48,425 nt of DNA from the NCBI GenBank assembly GCA_030849065.1, contig JASAON010001533.1, positions 1-48,425 on the forward strand. The letters run 5' to 3'. The notes below the pieces were generated by a model. That model did not search any database. It saw only the letters and a program-made list of their open reading frames with translations, and was not told the DNA's origin. The stretch is from Jaenimonas drosophilae (Eukaryota > Euglenozoa > Kinetoplastea > Trypanosomatida > Trypanosomatidae). How positions within the stretch are numbered: the first letter of the stretch is position 1; each line of letters starts with the position of its first letter. A program made the position numbers and the translations under genes. Positions 1-7,944 of this stretch are shown here, in pieces.

Positions 1-1036
1 CATCTTTATCTTTGATGCGCGGTGTTTTGGCATGGGATGCGGAATTATTCTTGGCCGATCGGCGTCCGGCGCTCTCCCCTTGGCAGCGCCGCCGGCCCCC
101 GGTTAATATTGGAAGTTGCTGGCGTTTGCTGGTTCTTGCTTTCCGGTGGGTATTGCGGGTGCGTTTTGGCCCCTGCCGAGCGCGCGGGCAGGAGTTTTCC
201 GCAATCGTTATGATTTTCAAGGTTGGGTTCCGTTTGGCTCGGCGGGCTTTTTTGCCCAGCGCGTCTTTATGATGATCGCCCGCCGCCCGCCTCTGCGCGC
301 TTTGGGGCGGCCGGGGGTTGCTTTGTTTTCGGCTTTCGTCTTTTGCCGGGGCGATCGCTGGGGGGATTTTGGCGGGTTCGGGATGCCCTTGTGTTCGCCG
401 CCCGCCCCCCCGCCGCCCATTGTTTTGCGGACCCCCCGCCGCATGAAGGCCGCTTGGCAGCGCCGTGCACCGGCCGCAATCGGCCCCGCGTGGCGTTGGG
501 GGGGGGGGTTGCGTGTTTTGGCGCGAGGGGCCCGCCCGGTTCGCTGGCCCGGTGCTTTCGGGTTTGGCGCGCCGGCTCGTTTTGAATGCTCGCTTAGCAT
601 TTGCTCGCGCGCTTTCGGTTTCTTTCAAACCCCCCCCCCCCCCCCGCGCAAAAGCAAAATCAAATTCCCCGCCGCGCGCGTCGCATCTTGCGGGCGGCTC
701 GTTTGCGCTGGCGGCCTGGGCGAGGCGGCCGGGCGGGGGGTTCTGGCAGGAGCGGGGGGGCCAAGCGGCACCATTGCCCCCCCAAGGCTCGGTGAACCCC
801 CCCCGCCCAGAACCATGTTCGCCCCCTCCTCTGGATTTGGAAGCCCGAGGCGCCCCGCTTTTCGGTGGCGTGTCTTGGGGAGTTTTGTTATTCCGCCGAA
901 AGCAGTTGTCTTTGTGCGCTCTTGTTTGATATTCGGCGGGGCACGGTTGTTTCTTTCGTCGATCCCAAATCAAGATTTTCCCGTTATTGGGAAGTGCGTT
1001 GGGGATCTCATTGCCGTCAAATCGCATCTGAGCCAT
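1..1036 (-). CDS. T-depleted open frame of unknown nature, 3' end beyond window
   Basis: Read on the minus strand from the ATG at 1036-1034, this frame is open for 345 codons and leaves the window without a stop, so it is a partial ORF. The N-terminus (MAQMRFDGNEIPNALPNNGK) looks ordinary. After about residue 30 the chain is dominated by Arg, Pro, Gly, Ala, Lys, Asn and Ser, has no Val, a single Tyr, and no Met after residue 4. T is about 10% of the strand by hand count, and G and C together clearly exceed half. Long homopolymers occur, including C16 on the + strand at 630-645 and G11 at 498-508. A rough estimate from these base frequencies predicts 7-8 stops in 345 codons, so the open frame is more than composition alone would give. 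No family was recognised. It may be a real low-complexity gene, a U-depleted cryptogene-like sequence, foreign DNA or an artefact. Confidence 0.35.
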   Translation of the reverse strand, partial: MAQMRFDGNEIPNALPNNGKILIWDRRKKQPCPAEYQTRAHKDNCFRRNNKTPQDTPPKSGAPRASKSRGGGEHGSGRGGFTEPWGGNGAAWPPRSCQNPPPGRLAQAASANEPPARCDARGGEFDFAFARGGGGGLKETESARANAKRAFKTSRRAKPESTGPANRAGPSRQNTQPPPPTPRGADCGRCTALPSGLHAAGGPQNNGRRGGGRRTQGHPEPAKIPPAIAPAKDESRKQSNPRPPQSAQRRAAGDHHKDALGKKARRAKRNPTLKIITIAENSCPRARQGPKRTRNTHRKARTSKRQQLPILTGGRRRCQGESAGRRSAKNNSASHAKTPRIKDKD

Positions 1037-1092
1037 TGTAATTTCCTTTGGAATTGCTTCAAATAAATTTTAAGATGCATGAGAAACTGGTG

Positions 1093-1112
1093 CTGAAGCA
1101 TCAAGAGAGTAG
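1093..1112 (-). promoter_or_regulatory. possible trans-splice acceptor for the minus-strand frame
   Basis: Read on the minus strand this is a short pyrimidine-rich stretch (ctactctcttgatgcttcag) ending in AG, about 56 bases before the ATG at 1036. It is weaker than the + strand tracts. A second candidate AG lies at 1130-1129 after a T-rich stretch. Confidence 0.25.
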
Positions 1113-1228
1113 ATATCTCTATTTATTTCTGCGCAAAACACAGCAGTGACATGTAATCATTACGAAAGCCTCATAATTTGATCCGTTTCCCCGCAGTTCT
1201 GGACATCCATTTTAAAAATACTACTACA

Positions 1229-1286
1229 CTCTTTCTCTTCCCCTCAATTCTTGTTTTCCCATATTTTTGACATTCTCTTGCAATAG
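1229..1286 (+). promoter_or_regulatory. trans-splice acceptor, first + strand gene
   Basis: A pyrimidine tract at 1229-1260 is followed by AG at 1285-1286. It predicts a leader-spliced 5' UTR of 43 bases before the ATG at 1330. Confidence 0.6.
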
Positions 1287-1329
1287 CTTTCTACTTGCAC
1301 ATCCACCTCTTCGCTCAAAACCCTTCATC

Positions 1330-1671
1330 ATGCCCAACCTCTGCGTCTCCTGCACCTTCAACCCCCCGGTTATCACCGTGATGGGATCCACTCTCCGCGA
1401 AGACACGATTCGTGCCATGGAAAGCCAAATCCCTCTGGCTACTTCCACTTCTTCCAACCCTGGTAAGGAGGCCGTGAAGTTCTCCTTCCTGCAGAACCCT
1501 GACCACTGGCGCCTTGAGCTCCAGCAGCACTTCTGCGATGAGCTCCACAAGTCTGCGATGTGCCTGGCTATCATTCAGTCCCTTGAGCAGGAGGGCTGGA
1601 GGATCCGCGCTTCCAATGCTGTGTCCGACGGAACCAAGGAGACGAGCAAGATGTTCTTCACTCGTGCATAA
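1330..1671 (+). CDS. conserved small protein of unknown function
   Basis: This 113-residue protein starts at the first ATG after a good splice acceptor; the frame upstream of it only opens with TTG codons. It begins MPNLCVSCTFNPPVITVMGS and is soluble, without signal peptide or membrane segment. Its mix of hydrophobic and polar residues suggests a compact alpha/beta fold, with a helical middle (DHWRLELQQHFCDELHKSAM) and a C-terminal part containing GWRIRAS. No family was recognised. It is the first + strand gene of the cluster, next to the presumed strand-switch region. Codon use is C/G-ending, unlike the next three genes. Confidence 0.8.
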   Translation: MPNLCVSCTFNPPVITVMGSTLREDTIRAMESQIPLATSTSSNPGKEAVKFSFLQNPDHWRLELQQHFCDELHKSAMCLAIIQSLEQEGWRIRASNAVSDGTKETSKMFFTRA

Positions 1672-1930
1672 GCCATTGGTGTGATGTATTAGGATGTCTA
1701 TTTTTGTTACTCCAGTCTCGCCGGAAGCGCTGAAAAATACATAGCGAGAAATGAAAAATGAAAGGAAACAGGACGGCATTTTTTCCTCCGAAAAATAGCC
1801 ACGTGAAACCACAACTATCAATGTATATCTTTTGGACATCAACGTTAGAGCCTGAATTACCACTGATTGCGCTGGACAAGTTAGTTATCTGCCCTATTTG
1901 AAATCAGCTGCCTTCTTAACAGGGCGATTA

Positions 1931-1960
1931 ATTCTCTTTCCTTCTGCCATTTATTCAAAG
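1931..1960 (+). promoter_or_regulatory. trans-splice acceptor, small membrane protein gene
   Basis: A T/C-rich stretch ends in AG at 1959-1960 (a second AG lies at 1962-1963). The predicted 5' UTR is only 16 bases. Confidence 0.5.
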
Positions 1961-1976
1961 TAGCTGCATATTTTCA

Positions 1977-2291
1977 ATGCCCTCCATTGTAAAGCGCCCA
2001 CTATGGAGCCATTTGGTTCCATCCACGTACACGAGCCGTGTGCGCTCGATGGCCTACAACGCTCCACTGTGGATGTTCTTTATTGCATCAACTGCCATTT
2101 TACTGAAGCAGTCTCACTATCGCAATAATCTTGCTGACGAGGCCACGGAAACCTTTGATAGGATTGACCGACGAGCATATGTTGCGCTTCCAGATGGACG
2201 CATGGCACTTATCTATCCCATCATTGATACTCAAGTGTCATTTTCGCGCTCAGTGATCTCGTTTTTAGATGCTGTAAACCCGTTCCCGTAG
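1977..2291 (+). CDS. small single-pass membrane protein, unknown
   Basis: This 104-residue protein has a basic N-terminus (MPSIVKRPLWSH), one hydrophobic segment at about residues 28-44 (APLWMFFIASTAILL) and a polar C-terminus with two basic/acidic stretches. The layout fits a small mitochondrial inner-membrane or ER subunit, for example an accessory subunit of a respiratory complex, but no family motif was recognised. The ATG at 1977 is the first after the splice acceptor. Codon use is more A/T-ending than in genes further right. Confidence 0.65.
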   Translation: MPSIVKRPLWSHLVPSTYTSRVRSMAYNAPLWMFFIASTAILLKQSHYRNNLADEATETFDRIDRRAYVALPDGRMALIYPIIDTQVSFSRSVISFLDAVNPFP

Positions 2292-2489
2292 TAGTCTGCA
2301 GCCGCTTTTTTCTCGAAGAGTCGTGGGAAGTAGCAATAGTTGGATATCTAGCGTTACTCCATTTGAGGTGCCATATATATCGGCGGAACGTATTTGCATT
2401 TCATCTGTGGGTGAGACAATTGGACTTCTTCTGTTGATTGGGGGACTGCCATGCAAACGTGGTGCGATGATAATTTTGTCATATGATGA

Positions 2490-2524
2490 TTTCTCTCTCT
2501 GTTTCCGTCTCATCTCATTTTCAG
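2490..2524 (+). promoter_or_regulatory. extra trans-splice acceptor
   Basis: A run rich in CT (ttctctctctgtttccgtct) leads to AG at 2523-2524. The next ATG, at 2535, opens a small ORF. The signal is as strong as those before the confirmed genes. Confidence 0.45.
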
Positions 2525-2534
2525 AAAGTCACTC

Positions 2535-2696
2535 ATGCAACAGTTATTATCGTTGCATTTCATTGAATTCCACAAAAAGGATATGTCACATTTTTTCAAG
2601 TTCGCTGACTCTCGCCTCTTGGGAACGTCACTTCTGAGGTGCTGTCTGCTGTGCACCCCATTGTGTCCTAATTCAATTGCTAAAATGACGTGGTAA
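2535..2696 (+). CDS. candidate small ORF, 53 residues
   Basis: The ATG lies 10 bases after a strong acceptor AG and the frame ends in TAA at 2694-2696. The product begins MQQLLSLHFIEFHKKD and has a Leu/Cys-rich centre (LLRCCLLCTPLC). No family was recognised. Against it: the polyadenylation site of this transcript would normally fall 100 or more bases upstream of the next acceptor (2741), which would cut the ORF. Confidence 0.25.
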   Translation: MQQLLSLHFIEFHKKDMSHFFKFADSRLLGTSLLRCCLLCTPLCPNSIAKMTW

Positions 2697-2699
2697 ATG

Positions 2700-2742
2700 A
2701 TTTCTTTGCTTCTCTGATTTCCACAACTGCATTGATCTGTAG
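2700..2742 (+). promoter_or_regulatory. trans-splice acceptor, FBF1-like gene
   Basis: A pyrimidine tract at 2700-2722 is followed by AG at 2741-2742, 22 bases before the ATG at 2765. It excludes the longer GTG-initiated reading from 2690. Confidence 0.55.
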
Positions 2743-2764
2743 TGAGTTTTGCAAAATTGCGAGT

Positions 2765-5068
2765 ATGTTCTCGTTGAAAGGTGCCCCTGAGCTCAACAAA
2801 CCACAAAAGAAAGCATTCTCATATGATGTTGCACTAGTGCCTCCTGGTGCAGAAGCTGAGGCTGAAAGCAGGATTCCCAGCGGTCGCGCCGAGCCTGATC
2901 CCGAGCCCCAGAAGTCAAAAAAGGACAAATCCGACAGGAAGCACAAGAAGAAGGACAAGAAAGAGAAAGAAAAAAAACCAAAAAAGCATGTTGAGGAAGA
3001 TCATCGAGAACTCTCCGATGACTACTCTTCAGAGGCTTCCACCCCTGCGAAAAAAGCAGTGGCCAGCAAAGAATCTTCCTACAATGACGACTACGAAGAC
3101 GACTTTGAGTTTGAGCCCGAAGCTGTTGAGGACGATGATGATTTCATTCCACCAGTTCCGTCTCAGAAAAAGACCCCACCATCGATAGCGAGCACTGCTG
3201 TTGATACCAAAATCCAAGAGCGCAAAGTTGAAGAACTGCGCTCCGCAACTGAAGCGCATGATAGATCAGTGGCTCAGTGGAAAGTTGAGCAAAACCAGAA
3301 GGAGGAAGAGCTGGAAGTGAAACAGAAGGAGTTGATGAAGCAAATGGCTTTGTTTCAAGAAAAACAGGACAGCATGGTTTCACAGGTAGCAAATATTGTG
3401 AACCAGCAGGCTTCTTCAGGTGAGAAACGGACCATTGTAAGCAATGCGGATGAACCTGCTGGTGCGAAATCTCAGGATGAAATTCAAAAGCAGAGGCGCC
3501 GCGACCGAGAACATGCGCTGCTGCTAAAGCGTTTGGAAGAAGGCGAATCAACCAACGCTCTTTTCCAGAAACTTGCTTTCGATGTTCGTGAAGTATTTAG
3601 CGAGTTAAATCTTGCAGTTGTTGCGGCTGAGAAAGAGCGGCTTATCAAAGATGAGCGATACCGAAGGGAGCGTGAAATGAAAGATCGCCGAGAGGATGAG
3701 CAGCGGTCCCAAAAACTCGAAAAGGAAATTTCAGAGCGCGAAAAGCGAGACGCAGATTTTCGTGAGTATATCGACCAGCAGATGAAGCGCGAGGAAGAGG
3801 AGCGCGAATCGCGATTGCGGCGTGACTTGGAAGATAGGGCTGCGAGGCTGCGCTCAGATAAAGAGCAACGGGAGGAGCTAGACCGGATTGAGCGTGACCG
3901 TCGCCTGCAGGCAGAGCGCGAGGTTCAACGGCGAGATGATTCGGCTCTGCAAACCCAATTGGAAGAAATTAAGCTGCGGTATCACGCTCAGCTTGAAGAT
4001 TATCGACGTCAGGCTGACTTGGATAGGTCCCATTCGGAAGAGCTCCATCGCACGGAGCTTCAGATGATGGAAAAGCGCCATGAGGCGGCGTTGAATCAAC
4101 TGTCTCAAAAACACGTGGAGCAGATCGCTCATTTGGAGACTCACGTTGTTAACGCAAATAAGCTTGAGAAGCTGATTGACAACGTACGGACCGAAATAGA
4201 CGCGACCAAAAAAATGAACGAGCGTCTCACGGAAGAAAGACTAAATGTAGTGCGCCAGAAGGAGACTCAGGTTGAGGAGCAAAAAGCTTTGCTAAATGCG
4301 ATGCTTGATGACACGCGCCTCAGCAAGCAAGAACTTGACAAAGAAAGGCTCCGCGTCTCGTCAATGCTTGCAAAATTTGAGCTCGCAATTTCGAGCTTTG
4401 CCAAAAATGCAGAAGAAGATAGACATGCTCTGAAGTCATCTCAAGATCATTATGAAACCCTGCGTCAGCAGGCAGAGAAAGATCGGCGATTGATGTTGAC
4501 TGAAATTACTCAAGAAAGAAAGCTTCTAGAGGCGCAGCATGAAGAGTTTCTGTCGAAAAAGATGGATGCTATGACTGAGCTTCAAGCCGAACGCACTCTC
4601 TTATCACGTGAAAGGGCCGAGTCAGTTGCTTTGCGGGAGAGGCAGAACAAAGATGAAGGTGAGACCCTGAAACTTCTGCGTGCGCGGGAAGAAGAATACC
4701 GCCATAAAGTGGAGTCGATGGAAGATGATCGAACTGTAACGCGAGATATGAAGAATGAGCAAAAACGCCTTTATGATTCTTCTGTGGCTGAGCGCGAAGC
4801 TTTGCGCAAAGAGCGGGAATTGTTTGAACTTGAGAAGGAGGAGCTATTGGGACAGTTTAACTCTATTCGTCAGCAGGCCGAAGATGCATCTCGTGCTCAA
4901 GAACGCCTGCGCAACGAGCTCGTAAAGGAACGTTCGACCAAGCAGTTTTCTCCGTTTCGAGCTGATGGCGAAGCTCGACACATGGATGCCGCCATGACAC
5001 ATGCAACCTCACGTTTGCAGATGGATTTGGCAAAGCAGCGGGCCATCCTCACAAAAATTGCTTCATAG
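2765..5068 (+). CDS. FBF1-like coiled-coil protein
   Basis: This 767-residue protein has a disordered, highly charged N-terminus: Lys-rich at about 60-85, then an acidic stretch with the motif DDYEDDFEFEPE near residue 128. From about residue 170 to the end it is almost continuous coiled coil rich in Glu, Arg, Lys and Gln. This order, and the character of the C-terminal half with LEKLIDNVRTEID followed by repeated EERxxVxRQKExxVEEQKAL-type heptads, resembles Fas-binding factor 1, a transition-fibre protein at the base of cilia and flagella. Coiled coils resemble each other by composition, so this is inference. A basal-body, axonemal or cytoskeletal role is likely either way. The upstream 25 in-frame codons contain the splice tract, so the ATG at 2765 is preferred. 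Confidence 0.55.
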   Translation: MFSLKGAPELNKPQKKAFSYDVALVPPGAEAEAESRIPSGRAEPDPEPQKSKKDKSDRKHKKKDKKEKEKKPKKHVEEDHRELSDDYSSEASTPAKKAVASKESSYNDDYEDDFEFEPEAVEDDDDFIPPVPSQKKTPPSIASTAVDTKIQERKVEELRSATEAHDRSVAQWKVEQNQKEEELEVKQKELMKQMALFQEKQDSMVSQVANIVNQQASSGEKRTIVSNADEPAGAKSQDEIQKQRRRDREHALLLKRLEEGESTNALFQKLAFDVREVFSELNLAVVAAEKERLIKDERYRREREMKDRREDEQRSQKLEKEISEREKRDADFREYIDQQMKREEEERESRLRRDLEDRAARLRSDKEQREELDRIERDRRLQAEREVQRRDDSALQTQLEEIKLRYHAQLEDYRRQADLDRSHSEELHRTELQMMEKRHEAALNQLSQKHVEQIAHLETHVVNANKLEKLIDNVRTEIDATKKMNERLTEERLNVVRQKETQVEEQKALLNAMLDDTRLSKQELDKERLRVSSMLAKFELAISSFAKNAEEDRHALKSSQDHYETLRQQAEKDRRLMLTEITQERKLLEAQHEEFLSKKMDAMTELQAERTLLSRERAESVALRERQNKDEGETLKLLRAREEEYRHKVESMEDDRTVTRDMKNEQKRLYDSSVAEREALRKERELFELEKEELLGQFNSIRQQAEDASRAQERLRNELVKERSTKQFSPFRADGEARHMDAAMTHATSRLQMDLAKQRAILTKIAS

Positions 5069-5447
5069 AGGGGACCTTCTCAGCAGAAACAGCAACCGAG
5101 AGTTAAGGTTTGCGCTGAACTTGTCAACATAGAATTTCACCAAATCATTATTGATGCGCCAATCCTGTACCATAGCATCATCCCCCAGTTCGCTACAGCT
5201 GCGACTGGAGAGAGCATAGATGACACTCATAAAAAAAGAAACAGGGTTTTATCTGCTTTGCAAGTGCTTGGTTTCCCATTGGTGATCTGCTCATTCAATC
5301 TCTTTGTCAATACTTAACCTCTCACTTGTTTCTTTCGTATAGCCTGGAGGCACTTGCTCCCTGCTTCCAATTGTTCACAGAAGGTATTAAGCACCTGCAG
5401 TTACACTACTCTTTTTATTGGACAGATACTTGTTGAGGTACTTCCGG
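5069..5447 (+). other. intergenic spacer
   Basis: It holds a 3' UTR without a credible ORF and, from about 5315, the pyrimidine-rich acceptor region of the HSP60 gene. Confidence 0.6.
5312..5342 (+). promoter_or_regulatory. trans-splice acceptor, HSP60 gene
   Basis: A T/C-rich stretch (acctctcacttgtttctttc) ends in AG at 5341-5342. Further AGs before the ATG (around 5380 and 5400) are alternatives. Confidence 0.5.
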
Positions 5448-7079
5448 ATGCTATCGTTATCACGTCGTCTGGCATGCGGAAAGTCAATTGAATTTGGTGG
5501 CGATGCTCGCCAACTGATGCTGTCAGGTATTGAGCGCATCGCTCGAGCTGTTGGGGTAACATTGGGACCAAAGGGACGAAATGTTATCATTCGACAGCCA
5601 ACGGGGGAGCCCAAGATCACAAAGGACGGTGTCACCGTAGCCCGATCAATTGAGTTCAATGACCAATTTGAAGACATTGGAGCAAAACTGATTCGTCAGG
5701 TTGCGGGGAGAACGAATGATGTTGCTGGAGATGGTACAACCACAGCAACGATCTTAGCATGGAGCATTTTCGCGGAAGGCTACAAAAGTGTTGCGACTGG
5801 CGCAAACCCAATGGATTTGAAGCGGGGCATCGATGCAGCTGTTGAAATCGTCGTAAATGATTTGGGCGAGCAAACGCGTCCTGTTAAAGGAGATGAAATG
5901 CTTGAAAATGTGGCTACCATCAGCGCAAATGGTGATCGAGTTCTTGGCAGCATCATTTCCCAGGCGGTGCAAGCGGTTGGGGCAGAGGGCTATATCTCCG
6001 TGGTGGACGGACACAACAGCATTCACACTGAGTGGACCCGATACGATGGATGGAGTACGGAGCACGGGTTTGTGTCGAGTGCGCTCGTAACCGATGCAGA
6101 ACACCTCTCTGTGCGCTTGGACAATCCCCTCGTCTTCATCTCTTCTCAGCCCGTTGAGGCAGTGACAGATGTAATCCGCCTTCTTGAGTGTGCAGTGGCA
6201 CAGCACCGTCCCATCGTTTTGGTTGGCCCAGCATTCTCTGAATCTGTCCTTCAAGTTGTTTACCTCAACCACTCTAACCGTGTGGTTCAGTGTGGTGTGG
6301 TGTGCATCCCTGATGTACCGGAGGAAGAGTTGCAGGATGTGGCGGCGGCGTGCAATTGCAATGTGGAAAAGACATCATCAATTGGGCATGTGCAAGATGT
6401 GTCGTGCCTTCTGGGTTCTGCCAAGTACTTGGGCCAGACGATGGATAGCACAGTGATCAGCGGAGAAGCAGATACTACTCCCAGAGTTAGGCTTCTACAG
6501 AGCCGTTTGGAGCGCTTGATGAGCGAAGCATCCCGTGAGTCCATGCGCGAGCGGATTGCAAAGCTGCGCCGCCTGTACGCTGTTATTCGGGTTGGTGGCC
6601 GCTCAGAAATTGAGGTGAGCGAATCGAAGGACCGTGTTATTGACGCACTTAATGCCTCACGTAATGCATTGGGTGAGGGTATCGTGGCTGGTGGCGGTGC
6701 CGCCCTGCTCCACGCATCAAAGCGTCTGGACGAGCTTCTTCTCAATGATGAGGAGATGGAGCAGGACCGTCGCACGGGAATGCAAATTGTTCGTAATGCC
6801 GTACGCCTTCCCATCAAGAAGATTAGTGAAAACGCCGGGGAGGAGGGGGCCGTGACGGTTGAAAACGTGGCCGAGTACCAAGAAGCTTCCATGGGCTACG
6901 ATGCTCAGCGGGGCGTCTACGTGGACATGTTTGACGCAGGCATTGTCGATCCAGTTCGCGTCGTGCGATCATGTGTGGTTGACGCCGCTTCGGTGGCTGG
7001 CTTGATGATTACCACTGAGGCCAGTGTTTGCGATTATCGACGAGGATCGGGCGAGGGCAAGCGACGTGGACGACACTAG
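5448..7079 (+). CDS. HSP60: divergent mitochondrial chaperonin HSP60 (Cpn60/GroEL family)
   Basis: This 543-residue type I chaperonin would fold imported proteins in the mitochondrial matrix. The short N-terminus (MLSLSRRLACG) fits a targeting signal. Equatorial motifs are clear: VTLGPKGRNV at 37-46, GDGTTTAT at 94-101, NPMDLKRGID, the C-terminal EGIVAGGGAALL and the closing VVDAASVAGLMITTEA. The catalytic Asp of the DRVIDAL motif and the nucleotide-binding Asp of GDGTTT are present. The apical domain is much less conserved: the usual KAPGFGDRR stretch is replaced by a sequence around CIPDVPEEELQDVA. The C-terminal GGM tail is missing and the protein ends in a basic RRGSGEGKRRGRH. Trypanosomatids have several HSP60 genes, including diverged ones; this looks like a diverged paralogue. 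Confidence 0.9.
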   Translation: MLSLSRRLACGKSIEFGGDARQLMLSGIERIARAVGVTLGPKGRNVIIRQPTGEPKITKDGVTVARSIEFNDQFEDIGAKLIRQVAGRTNDVAGDGTTTATILAWSIFAEGYKSVATGANPMDLKRGIDAAVEIVVNDLGEQTRPVKGDEMLENVATISANGDRVLGSIISQAVQAVGAEGYISVVDGHNSIHTEWTRYDGWSTEHGFVSSALVTDAEHLSVRLDNPLVFISSQPVEAVTDVIRLLECAVAQHRPIVLVGPAFSESVLQVVYLNHSNRVVQCGVVCIPDVPEEELQDVAAACNCNVEKTSSIGHVQDVSCLLGSAKYLGQTMDSTVISGEADTTPRVRLLQSRLERLMSEASRESMRERIAKLRRLYAVIRVGGRSEIEVSESKDRVIDALNASRNALGEGIVAGGGAALLHASKRLDELLLNDEEMEQDRRTGMQIVRNAVRLPIKKISENAGEEGAVTVENVAEYQEASMGYDAQRGVYVDMFDAGIVDPVRVVRSCVVDAASVAGLMITTEASVCDYRRGSGEGKRRGRH

Positions 7080-7271
7080 CTACTGCACATCGTCTTTCAG
7101 AGGTGGTCTGTAGCGTAGGGTGCTCACGAACAGTGCTGGTGAACTCTGATGAACGCCGAAAACCCAGTGACCATACATTCTTGTAAACAAACGTGGCTAC
7201 ACTCTAAAGTTGTCTTCGATCAAACATGTTATTCTGTACAACACACCATGACAACAACGTGTTGTTATTGA

Positions 7272-7318
7272 CTACTCTCTCTCTCTCTCTCCTGTTCTTT
7301 TCTCTCGCTGTGGTGCAG
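7272..7318 (+). promoter_or_regulatory. CT-microsatellite trans-splice acceptor
   Basis: A (CT)n run at about 7275-7291 continues as a T/C tract to 7306 and ends in AG at 7317-7318, leaving a predicted 5' UTR of 8 bases. Confidence 0.65.
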
Positions 7319-7326
7319 TCTGCGTA

Positions 7327-7944
7327 ATGCTGCGCAAATGCTCTCTGTGGCGCGCGATGGCGCCAGAGGTGCAGCTTGAGTTCATTCCAACTTTGTTCAC
7401 GCGAACAATTCTAGGCCCCCAGGGCGGCTTCGCCGGGGAGGAGCGCCTCATCAAACGAGAGGTGGCTGAGAAGTACATCGCCGAAGGGAATGCAGTGATC
7501 CCCAACGACGACTTTCGTCGTGGGGTGTGGTGCTACAACCCCGACACCACTCAGTTTGACCGTTTCATTGAGCGTAATGAGGAGTTCCTTGACTTTGCTG
7601 CACGTAAGCGGCAGTGGTTAGATGTGTACTGGCGCGTCAATACAGGCTACCTGCTCTTTGGACGGCAGTCGTGGGGACAGGGATTCATGATCAACTGCCC
7701 ACTACGAAAGAAGGATATTGCTCAGAAGTTGTGGGAGCAGTACAAGGTTCGTATAGACCCGCGCCTCGTTGAATTTCGCGAAAAAGACCGGCGAACAGGA
7801 ATTCAGGACTTAGGCCACAACTGGTGCTGGCTTTACCTCCCCGGGGCGGAGGAGCTGAGCATCGACCGCGAAGTATACGACAATAAGCGCGTGAAGGTGC
7901 GCATTCACATCCGTAAGCTGACGAGCTTTGGTGCGTTGTACTGA
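7327..7944 (+). CDS. probable mitochondrial ribosomal protein, bL9m candidate
   Basis: This 205-residue protein may be a mitochondrial large-subunit ribosomal protein. The N-terminal third (LEFIPTLFTRTILGPQGGFAGEERLIKREVAEKYIAEGNAV, described by its parts: GPQGGFAGE then REVAEKYIAEGNAV) resembles the bL9 N-domain, where a basic, aromatic stretch leads into NYLIPxGxA-like residues. The C-terminal part, with LRKKDIAQKLWEQYKVRIDP, then GIQDLG and KVRIHI, follows the order of the bL9 C-domain. The middle is unlike bL9. Motif similarity is weak and judged by eye; another mitochondrial role is possible. The ATG is the first after the acceptor, 8 bases downstream. Confidence 0.5.
   Translation: MLRKCSLWRAMAPEVQLEFIPTLFTRTILGPQGGFAGEERLIKREVAEKYIAEGNAVIPNDDFRRGVWCYNPDTTQFDRFIERNEEFLDFAARKRQWLDVYWRVNTGYLLFGRQSWGQGFMINCPLRKKDIAQKLWEQYKVRIDPRLVEFREKDRRTGIQDLGHNWCWLYLPGAEELSIDREVYDNKRVKVRIHIRKLTSFGALY

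Larger units (their letters stand above)
1037..1329. other. divergent strand-switch region
   Basis: This AT-richer spacer separates the minus-strand frame from the first + strand gene. It holds a candidate acceptor on each strand and no ORF. In kinetoplastids, divergent strand-switch regions are where RNA polymerase II starts transcribing in both directions, usually without a TATA-like promoter; none is visible. The assignment depends on the minus-strand frame being a gene. Confidence 0.4.
2292..2764 (+). other. intergenic spacer with an extra splice-acceptor signal
   Basis: It holds the presumed 3' UTR of the small membrane protein gene, a strong pyrimidine tract near 2490-2520 with AG at 2523-2524, a 53-codon ORF right behind it, and the acceptor of the next gene. 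Longer frames here open only with GTG and were not accepted. Confidence 0.6.

Noticed and set aside
116..1066. 316-codon frame on the + strand across the T-depleted block
   Set aside because: It opens with TTG, has no ATG near its start, and lies codon-for-codon antisense to the minus-strand frame, so it looks like its shadow. It has no splice acceptor in front within the window.
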